The position numbers were made by a program, and so were the translations under genes. From NCBI GenBank assembly GCA_021234155.1, contig JAJEKV010000012.1, positions 10,198,448-10,262,447 of the forward strand: DNA of 64,000 bases. The letters are read 5' to 3'. This stretch comes from Isoetes taiwanensis (Eukaryota; Streptophyta; Lycopodiopsida; Isoetales; Isoetaceae). Under the pieces are notes generated by a model. It saw only the letters and a list, made by a program, of their open reading frames with translations, did no database searches and was not told where the DNA came from. Positions 56,270-64,000 of the stretch are shown one piece after another; the stretch's first letter is position 1, and each line of letters starts with the position of its first letter.

Positions 56270-57540
56270 GGGTTTTTTTAATCATCCCGATGAGAAGTTG
56301 TCACCACTATCCTTCTATACAAATTATGCACACTTTCTTCCTTATGGGGTAGCTCGACATTGTTCCTATGGTCAGCTCCCCATCTATATTATTCAAACAT
56401 TGTATACTGCTACTGTGATGAATGACAAGCCTGGTTTTGTGTTCCTTGCGAGTCCCTTATTAGAATCTTGTTATTCCCAAATTTTCCAGTGGCATCAAGC
56501 AATGTTGAATGAGCTTTAATCTATGAAAGATCCCCTTCCGCCCAACAGAAAATCCATAGGCATCAAATGGGTCTTCATGTAGAAAGACATCGTGCTCCGT
56601 TGGTTGCTAGAGGATTTTCTCAAATTCCTGCATCGATTATGACGAGACTTTCTCCCATGTGGCCAAACTTAGGTCCATTCGTATTGTTCTTGTATTGGTA
56701 GCCCAAGAAGATTTTGAATTGCATCAGATGGACGTGAAGACGGGGTTCTTAAACGGAGGTCTTGCTGATGACATCTACATGCTTCAACTGAAAAGCTTCA
56801 TTGATCCAAACAATATTGATCTGTTATGCAAGCTTAACCGTTCTATCTATGGCCTGAAACAAAGTCCTCGGGCCTGGTATAAAAAGCTGTATTAGTTTTT
56901 CACTTCTCATGGTTACACCCGCTTCATCACAGAGTGGAATGTCCACGATCAGCTTCTCCATATCATGGTCATCAGCCACACTGGCATACTACCTTCATTT
57001 CTCCCCTGATTCCCATGATCCAGAAGTTACTCTTTGCAGTTCTGTTGATGCTGATTGGGCTAATGATCCAGACACCGGATGGTCCACTATAGATTTTGCA
57101 ATTATGCTTCATGGGGACACAATCACTTGGACCAGCTTCAAACATACCAGTGTTGCACTATCCTCTTGCGAGCTAGAATACATGGCGACTTCTGTAGTTG
57201 TTCAGGAGGCTTTGTAGCTCTGGTAATTTGCGACTTCTGTAGTTGTTCAGGAGGCTTTGTAGCTCTGGTAATTTCTTCGAGAGTTAGGCTTTGCTCAAGA
57301 TCATCCCACTGTCATCTACAATGACAATAAGAGTGCTATAGCCTTGACTAAAAATATCATTTTGCATAAATGATCCAAGCATATTGGGATCCATTACCAT
57401 TTCATTAAGGAACAGGTTCAAGCTGGCAGCATTATCATGGAATATCTTCCTACACAACAACAGATGCTTGCTGATCTCTTAACAAAATCTCTTAGCTCTG
57501 ATGTTATCTCTCGCCATTGCTGCACTCATACTTCATTCTG
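56270..57540 (+). pseudogene. Ty1/copia polyprotein remnant (integrase end, RT, RNase H)
   Basis: From about 56270: HPDEKLSPLSFYTNYAHFLP, then FQWHQAMLNEL and SIGIKWVF (RVT_2 start 'W..Am..El...KWV'). FELHQMDVKTGFLNGGLADD and YGLKQSPRAWYKKLY follow at 56710-56895, the 'QMDVKTAFLNG.L...IYM' and 'YGLKQ.PRAW' copia RT blocks. RNase H comes next: VDADWANDPDTGWSTIDFAI, TSFKHTSVALSSCELEYMA (56040-57190 region), then YNDNKSAIALTKN and the C-terminal HIGIHYHFIKEQVQAG and LADLLTKSL to 57490. The YVDD block between RT and RNase H is deleted and there are stops. A 44-bp tandem duplication at 57184-57271 shifts the RNase H end. A dead copy. Confidence 0.88.
57184..57271. repeat. 44-bp tandem duplication in the copia RNase H
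   Basis: GCGACTTCTGTAGTTGTTCA and GGAGGCTTTGTAGCTCTGGT repeat immediately. No differences seen, so this is a recent event. Confidence 0.95.
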
Positions 57541-57607
57541 AACTCGTGTCGAGCTAAGAAAAAGCATGACAGTATCTCTCCTCAAGTTTATGAGCAGAAA
57601 GGAGGAG

Positions 57608-57786
57608 TGATGGATAAGTAGCTATAATTAACTATTGAATCTTCTTCTCATAAAAACTATACAGATGTCACCCTTTGGCGCATGTATTCGTTGTTTGTTA
57701 TATAAATTAAGAACTGGAAACTTGGAGGGTTACTGCTCCAAAGATATCTCTTGTAGTTCTTTACTTCTAATGTTCATCTCGCTTCA
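57608..57786 (+). mobile_element. Probable 3' LTR of the copia remnant
   Basis: A purine-rich GCAGAAAGGAGGAG directly precedes TGATGGATAAGTAG, as a polypurine tract precedes a 3' LTR beginning with TG. A plausible CA end is at 57785-57786 (TCTCGCTTCA). No second LTR is visible to confirm the length. Confidence 0.5.
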
Positions 57787-57799
57787 ATGATAAAAATAA

Positions 57800-58065
57800 T
57801 ATATTATTATTAAATAATTTCATTTTGGAAAACTTAAGGAGTCAAGTATATTTTGCTTGATATTATAAAATATTTTAATGGAAGTATTCTTAATAGAAAA
57901 GGGGAGGGAAAGGGAGGGGGTCACCATTAAAGCATCAGATATATTTTGTTTTATGTTATAAAATATTTAACTGAAAGTATTTGCAGGGGGTGGTATTCAC
58001 CAATTAAAAGGGTCGGATATATTTTATTTTATGTTGATGTTTTGGGGGACCAATAGTGGATTATG
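57800..58065. repeat. Imperfect tandem repeat of about 105 bp
   Basis: The blocks ATATTTTGCTTGATATTATA, AAATATTTTAATGGAAGTATT and GGGAGGGGGTCACCA recur in three diverged copies. Confidence 0.65.
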
Positions 58066-58069
58066 TTCC

Positions 58070-59640
58070 AATAGTGGATCATGGTAAAATTGATCAATTT
58101 TTATGATACGGCACTAGCTTGGGGGCGTGGCTCGGAGAAGCGATTTGCAGAGACAAACACAGAGGCAAGGGCTTTGGATAAATATTTTGATTGATTGTTT
58201 AAACCTTAGGAGTTTAAAATTATAACTTATAACAAGGGAACCATTGAAATGTTAAAGGCTATAATAATGGGACTATTGAAATCTTAAAAACTAGTAAGAA
58301 CGAAATTGTTAAAACAAATACAATGTAAAAGGGGTAAAAACAGAAACGAATGGCATTTAAACTCTCGAACCAACAAACTGTTCGAAAATGCCCGGAAATA
58401 ACTCCTGGGCCAGTGGATCTGGCCGGATTGCGGGAAAAAGGATCTGGAACTGCTAAGAATAGCAGAAAAAGATTATGAGATGGCCGGATATAGCAAAGGA
58501 AAAAGGCAAATCCAGATATAGATTACAAATACCTTTTAGAATAGCATAAAAGCCATCGATCAAGGGGGATTCACTCATGTATAAGGGGGATATGCCATCT
58601 GCGTGCATGGGGTGGCAAAAAACCCCCCCCTGTATACGGATCTTTAAAAGCAAATTTTGACCCCTTTCGAATAAAAATTACCTAGGATAGTGCAAAAAAT
58701 ACCAGAAAAAGGAACCCCTGCCGACCGTATATGTACGAAAATGGGTCCAACAAACCCCCTACCCGTGCATGCAGATGGGTTATACGCCCAAAACTGTGAA
58801 CCCTCCTTGCCATCGATCTGCAGAATAGAGAAGCAGCCGGAAGTGTCTGTGTGAGATAGAATTCTGATTGCTGTAGAACTTTTGATAATTTGTGGTTGAA
58901 TTATGTGCTTTCCTTAGTTCTAGAGAATTCCAGAGAGTCCCAGGGAGGCTATCCAGTTGGTTAGCAAACTCTCAAAATTGGGAAGAGTTTGAGGCCACTC
59001 TTGCCGTGTTTGCAAATCAGAGCCCGGTTGGGTGGAAAAGTTGTGCCAGAAGAACTGATCTGGAGTTCCAGATCATTTTAATTAACCGTGTTTGACAGTT
59101 TTGCAGGCAGGAAAGACCGTTTGTATCATTTTCAATAGTGGCTCAACATGTAATTATTGCCTTGAGTGGAATTGGGGTTCTTTTACATTGGGGTTCTATT
59201 CTATTTTATTCTATTGACGGAATATGGCACTACTATTAGCGCTGCCACGTTCCAAATGAAAAGGGGCTGCCGACTTTAGTTTGCTCCAGTTCCTATACTC
59301 TGGTTCAGCCTCCCCCTTGTAGAGGGGATCTATTCTTGTTGATCTGGATGTGCCGAAAAGCTGTTGAAGGCGAAAAGCTGTTGAAAAAATGGTGGCTATG
59401 GGTCCTCTGACCGAGACTTTCTATGATTGAAAGTCAGATATGGCTGGATATTGGGATCAACTCTGCCTCCCTGACAGATTTAGCGGCTGGGGTGCTTCTT
59501 ATATCCTCTCCCTTTTTGCTTTGACCATATTCCCTTCAGTCTTTCTCTGATCCATACCATAAGCAAGCTGCTTCTATCCATTTTCAAGCTCTGCACTATT
59601 CTCCAGCCAGCCGTCTGTGCTCGTTTTCCCCATGATCCAG
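58070..59640. other. No gene recognised; probable 5' UTR of the LINE
   Basis: No motif-bearing frame. The right part may be the 5' leader and promoter of the LINE whose ORF1 follows. Confidence 0.35.
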
Positions 59641-59644
59641 TTCT

Positions 59645-60590
59645 ATGGGGAAGCTGCTTCCCCTTGAAATTGCTTGCTCATCCTCATCTACTGCAGATAA
59701 CCCAGCATCCACTCATTCCTCGGTTGCAGACTATCCAAGATACTTTGTGGTTTTTTACAACACCTCTCAAATCTGTTGTGGCTGGCTAGAGGGTTGTCAA
59801 GCTGATATCTGGGCATTCCTGGTAGAAGAAACGGTGTTCCCTGAAATCTTCTTCATTGGAGAGCAGTCCCACCCGACTCGGGATCCCTCTGCTGCTGCTG
59901 CTGCTGTGGAGCTCAGAGTAGCATATCTGGGTTCAGACCGCCACCCAATAGCTAAGTTTTATCTTTATTCTGAAGCCTTCCTTGACTATATCATATTGGA
60001 GCTGCATAAATCTGCTTAATGTGGCCCTTCAATGGAATTCTTGGTGTTTTCAACTGACTCTAGCCCTCAGATCTCAAAGGCTTCTGCTGCTCCTTCATCT
60101 TCGTCCTTTCCATTATCGCTCTTTGTTCAAATTCCAGTGATCCACTGAGCCGTCATTCTAGTAAACACTGAATATATCTGGTGGGGTTATATTGAAGGCC
60201 CGATAGATATTCTCTGGGTTTCCATAATCAACAGCGGACTGCTCTATTTGGATCAATTTTCCTGTGTTGGTGGTTTTGCTATCAGAGGAATTGACCCAGG
60301 CTTTGTTCGAAGACTAGTCAGACTGCTTGTTTTTGGCAACGTGAAAGCACATCCAACTCAATCTCTTATTGTTCAGTGCTCTTGGCTTCAAGAGTACTAT
60401 TGGCTTGAGACTTATTAAGCCATAGAACCAGTACCTGCAAACACCAAGATTACTATGGCTGAGCCCTCTGCTCTGCCTTCAGTTAGCAAGGAAAAGATAG
60501 TACCTTTCTTAAAGGCAGACTTTGCTGCAGTCTCCCTCCATATTCCAGAGGTGGCAAACCGAATTCGTCACCTTGCAATGAAGCACTGAT
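59645..60590 (+). pseudogene. LINE-associated upstream ORF of unknown fold (two frames)
   Basis: A 124-codon open frame (59645-60019) contains YFVVFYNTSQICCGWLEGC and IWAFLVEETVFPEIFFIGE. About 130 bp later a second frame shows the related VILVNTEYIWWGYIEGPIDI and LWVSIINSGLLYLDQFSCVG. The two may be an old internal duplication of a domain with pattern (V-x-V)-(N)T-x-x-x-x-W/C-x-G/Y-x-EG-x-x-x-x-W. I do not recognise it. It precedes the DUF4283 part in the same orientation and is likely part of ORF1. Confidence 0.4.
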
Positions 60591-60621
60591 TGCCAAAATT
60601 ATAAGAGGCAATCCCTTTTAA

Positions 60622-61627
60622 GTGATGTCAAGAAGACTATTGAGAGATATGTCGGGGCATGATCCTGCCTCGAATCCAGCCTCTTGGCAACCTCTACTTC
60701 CTTATCACTCTCTAGTCCAAAGGGAAGCCATGATCCTATTCAAGAAAGGCATCCTTGTATGTCTTTATGGTCAAGTTCTGCTCCAGAAATGGCGGCCTGG
60801 CTTTAATCCTCAAAGGCCAGATGCTCTATTCTATCCTATATGGCTCTCTATCTGACCCCAGTGCTGAGTACTGGACTGAAAAAGCTTTCAGAGCCATAGC
60901 TTCCTATCTAGAAGAGTTCGTATGCATGGGTGGGGCAATCAATGATGCTCCTAAAATATACATATCTGTTGATATCTTCAAACTGCTCCCTCAGTCTATT
61001 TTTTTCCATGGTTTTGATAATAAACTCACTGAGTTCAAACTGTCCATCTCTGGTTTACCCATTCCATGCTCCAACTGTGGAGCCAAAGTATATGCAGGAG
61101 CAGTCTGCTCTAATTTTCAGTTGGCCGTTGAGTCTGTTCCTGACAATAAAGGGAAAGGGGTTGCTGATGGCTTCTTGGATGTGGAGATGAGTTCCAAGTT
61201 TTCAAAATCTGTTATAAAAAAGACCACTGGTGGCCATTCTCTGGCCTGTTGTGATAGCCCAAAAGGGGGATGCTCTGGACAAGCCGACCAAGATATTTTG
61301 GCTGTTGTGTCCTGGCTAGGTCCGGGGGAACAACCTCATATGCAGCCTTGTGGAAATAATGCTGATAGAACATACTTGCCAAATGATATTCTTACTCTTA
61401 TCGATGAGCCTCTGCTGCTCTTGTTTGGCCCTTTCCAAAACCAATTTAGCTCCCTAGCTGATTTAGAAGAGTCGTCCTCTCTCCACTCTCCTCTGACCGA
61501 CTCCACCACTAGCTGCTCCATTGAACCTACACACGGTTGTGCTGCCCCTATGGCCTGCTCCCTTACTGCAATCTGCTCCAAGGATCTGGATCTAGAAGCT
61601 AATCAAGTTGCTGATGAGTTTTTATGA
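60622..61627 (+). pseudogene. L1-type LINE ORF1 with DUF4283 and CCHC zinc knuckle, frameshifted
   Basis: Two overlapping frames complement each other. The first gives KKGILVCLYGQVLLQKWRPG and FYPIWLS. The second (60755-61627) continues AEYWTEKAFRAIASYLEEFV, KIYISVDIFKLLPQSIFF and PCSNCGAKVYAGAVC. This is the order of DUF4283 (W-x(P)GF...vWv-L..LP-EYW...L..IA..LG..., v.vD) and the zf-CCHC_4 knuckle of plant LINE ORF1, an RNA-binding chaperone of the element. A frameshift near 60750-60850 and a changed knuckle (the His position is not seen) suggest decay. A low-complexity tail follows. Confidence 0.7.
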
Positions 61628-63250
61628 TGTTTCACCCAAGGGACAACAACTACAAAAGGTATGCTTTTTGCAGGAACTATTTTCAGGAGCTATGGAGGCT
61701 ATGGATCCTCACAAAAACCTCCACAGCCCAAGCATTGGGAAGGCTGAAATATTCGCTACATCTAGCTCTATTCCAACAGATTTCATGGGGGATGTTGGTG
61801 GTATTCAGGTTCCTGACCCAAAAGTGTTCTTACTATTGTGAATGGTCAAGTAGAGACCTCTTGTGCTGATAAAATTTCTGTTCCACGATCCAAACCTCCT
61901 ATAGGGAAGAAAAGGGACAAGGCATATAACAAGAAGCTGGGCAAGCATGTATTTGAAACATCGGTTGCAAAGATTTTCTGGGAGCATTCACGGGAAGAAG
62001 GCAATGCACCGCCTCGTTGAAGCTGCTACTGTTTCTTATTCTATTTGGCGAAAGTTGTAATCAGATTACTTATTTTTCCATATTTTTTTGCACACAAGCA
62101 ATTTTCCCGTTATGTTGCTTGATGCTGGAGGTGTATATCACCACAGTACCAAGGTTTTTATGTGAACTCAATGATCTCTTATAATAGTATAAAATATTTG
62201 ATGGATATTTCTGGCCGACGACTCAAGTCTAGTATGTGGATGGCAATTAAGTTTCTGAAATCTCAAAGTGATGAATTTAGTATCCTGTTATGTTCAGTAT
62301 GCAAGTTTCTACATCCTAACGTCATGTGCATGAACTTACCACCTATTGTTCTTAACTGTTGTGCTGATCATTATATCCCAAGCTTTTGGAGGCCGACTAA
62401 ATTCCCACTCATATTTTGGTATTGGCGTCTTGATGTATGGGTATGCCTCTCTTGCAAGGGAAGGGTGAATGGGAATGTGGTCTGCTTATAGGACCATGCT
62501 TATTCAGGACCTCTTGCGCTCCCAACCTTATCCAACCTTTTAAGATTGGATAATATACGTATTTAGCGAAGGCTTCAGATGTGTCTATATTGGGACAACC
62601 TCATACCTTATAGTCGAGAGAAGCAACAACTTTCAAGGGTATCATTATGATGCCTCAGTAATGCCCTGGGTAGATGGTGGTCTTGGATTATGGGCTTCTC
62701 CATAATAGTGGGTCTGCTGTCACATTGTCATCTCTATAATGAAAAAATTGCTCAATCATATGGGATAAATGTCATCTTATCCAATCAACCTTGCACAATG
62801 CTCTTTCCATCATCAAACACATTAGCCAATTTTTGTGATGGACCTTTTTTGGATGGTATTAATGACCATCATGTTCTTGTACCTTCACTCGAATTTCCCT
62901 TGCAACACTGGAACTTCGGGACCCTTTGGAGGTCTCCTTGCTTGGACTACTATCTTACCACCTTCGAGACGATGTGTTGTACACACATCTCGAGACCTAG
63001 TCTGGACGGCCATGAGAAATGGGAAAATGCCCTCTACTTGTTTGTGAGGTATTGGGTGTCCTGGTCTTTCCAAAAAGATACAGTTTAGGTGTACAATCGA
63101 AGGACCCTACCAGGCCTTTGCTTCCTGTGACAAAAAGTTCCTTTTTTTATTAATGGGTGTGCATGTGACTATATTATTGTCATGTACTTATCGGAAAATT
63201 GTCAGGTGTCAACTTTTTAGTCAGACATCTATGAGGTGAGTCTATATATC
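61628..63250 (+). other. Inter-ORF part of the LINE, no intact ORF
   Basis: Short plus-strand frames (61838-62020 with lysine-rich DKAYNKKLGKHVFETSVAK; 62162-62491; 62690-63088) have no motif I recognise and are separated by stops. This most likely is the C-terminal ORF1 linker and the region before ORF2. Confidence 0.4.
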
Positions 63251-63258
63251 AACGATCA

Positions 63259-64000
63259 ATGATTATTGTCTCTTGGAATTTGCGCAGTATTAAGGGTGTC
63301 CTCAAAAGGGGCAGGGTCCTAGCCGCAATTAGATCTATGAAAATTGATATCATATTACTACAGGAGCACAGACTCCCAGATTTTGAAGCCAGGTCCATTG
63401 GGAGTTGGGTGGGAGGGGATTACTCATCGTTTAGCTGTGCTTCCTGGGGAACTAAAGGCGGCACATGTATTCTATGGAAAGGCCTGCAACATAAGTTTCA
63501 GTTTGCTGGGAGGGATGGCAGATAGAAAACTATGATATTTGAAACAAAGGGCTGTCAGTGGAAGCTCCTCAATGTATATGCATCTAATATTCCTGAGAGC
63601 AGTGACGTGGAAGGAGATAGAAAGATGGGTAATTCAAAATGGTGGGGGGTTTGAGAATTGGATTCTTGGTGGTGATCTGAACATGACAGATGTCTGGGAT
63701 CAAAAGATAGATTTTGCACATAAATCTGCGAGAAAATGAAGAAGTTGTATGGAATTCCCTCCTAAACAACATCGGTCTCTCAGTTGTACCTCCCCATAAT
63801 GCTACCTTTTCTTGGTCAAACAAGCAAAAGGGGCAAGATAGGGTATATTGCCTACTTGAAGATTCTATATGGCCAATAAATCCGCGTGTTTTATGGATAA
63901 ATGTTATGTGGAAGGCGAGCTCGCTTTCTCTCACTCGGATCATGTACCACAGAAGCTTGTTCTTGAAGAATGTTCCATTCAAATTCAATACATCATGGTT
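63259..64000 (+). pseudogene. L1-type LINE ORF2, endonuclease domain (runs off window)
   Basis: Starts MIIVSWNLRSIKGVLKRGRV and continues with IDIILLQEHRLPDFEARSIG (Asn and Glu of the endonuclease active site: 'WN.RG' and 'LQE'), then KGGTCILWK. After a frame change WILGGDLNMTDVWDQKID follows (the GD-N motif), then a frame with NATFSWSNKQKGQDRVYC ('tf-TWsN...s-iDR'). This is the apurinic/apyrimidinic-like endonuclease that nicks the target in LINE transposition. Frameshifts at about 63525 and 63740 mean this copy is not intact. RT would lie beyond 64000. Confidence 0.88.

Overview
The window is nuclear DNA from a land plant with a large, repeat-rich genome. The evidence is a cytosolic pyruvate kinase gene with plant-type GT-AG introns, a plastid-type (LPP-epsilon-like) phosphatase ORF, a decayed 26S-5.8S-18S ribosomal fragment, plant Ty3/gypsy, Ty1/copia, L1, MULE and hAT elements, and tRNA-derived SINEs. 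The 5.8S fragment carries a GCCACGATGAAGAATGCAGC-type core rather than the usual seed-plant form, so a fern or other non-seed plant is plausible, but I cannot fix the species. Only about four loci look like host genes that may work. The rest is mobile or decayed DNA.

Layout. 1-4137: a Ty3/gypsy element on the minus strand (gag zinc knuckles, protease, an RNase H placed before the RT, RT, a second RNase H, start of integrase), broken by frameshifts and by a 606-bp hAT-type MITE with a perfect 8-bp target duplication. 5.5-8.2 kb: tandem repeats, including 10-bp-periodic TTCTAGAA arrays. 10-14.1 kb: a SINE, an unknown basic ORF, a dead ULP1-type SUMO protease, an L1 tail, then an intact single-exon PAP2 phosphatase ORF. 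17-21 kb: repeats, a head-to-tail array of tRNA-derived SINE-like units with a second hAT MITE nested in it, and long GT and GA microsatellites. 20.9-22.5 kb: a MULE transposase pseudogene with an inverted partial copy beside it.

22.8-27.8 kb: the most unusual block. Three copies of a short (about 166-169 bp) LTR, each carrying a tRNA-Ala-like sequence with Pol III A and B boxes, lie in tandem on the minus strand. Two have perfect initiator-Met-type primer binding sites. Between the first and second is trapped a rDNA fragment of about 2.3 kb; between the second and third, a LINE ORF2 3' fragment of about 1.2 kb.

29.15-31.14 kb: a complete three-exon cytosolic pyruvate kinase gene (511 codons, minus strand), the clearest host gene. 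31.5-38 kb: isolated exon-like segments, one resembling a mitochondrial S-adenosylmethionine carrier. 39.6-42.1 kb: a 29-bp tandem repeat, then a small gene with a TATA box and 5'-UTR intron, then a multi-exon bHLH-MYC_N-like gene without a bHLH domain. 43.7-44.8 kb: a 300-bp purine tract and a two-exon gene for a small basic protein with a KEN motif. 46.0-46.55 kb: a foldback element holding four perfect palindromes at exact 68-bp spacing, the first lying in an 84-bp perfect palindrome. 47.4-48.2 kb: a decayed multi-exon gene. 52.5-55.1 kb: degenerate repeats. 56.2-57.8 kb: a copia remnant with its 3' LTR. 59.6-64 kb: an L1-type LINE on the plus strand (DUF4283 / CCHC ORF1, then the endonuclease start of ORF2) running off the window.

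The genes do not form a pathway. Exon boundaries come from reading GT/AG and frame by eye; family calls come from motif recognition without database searches.
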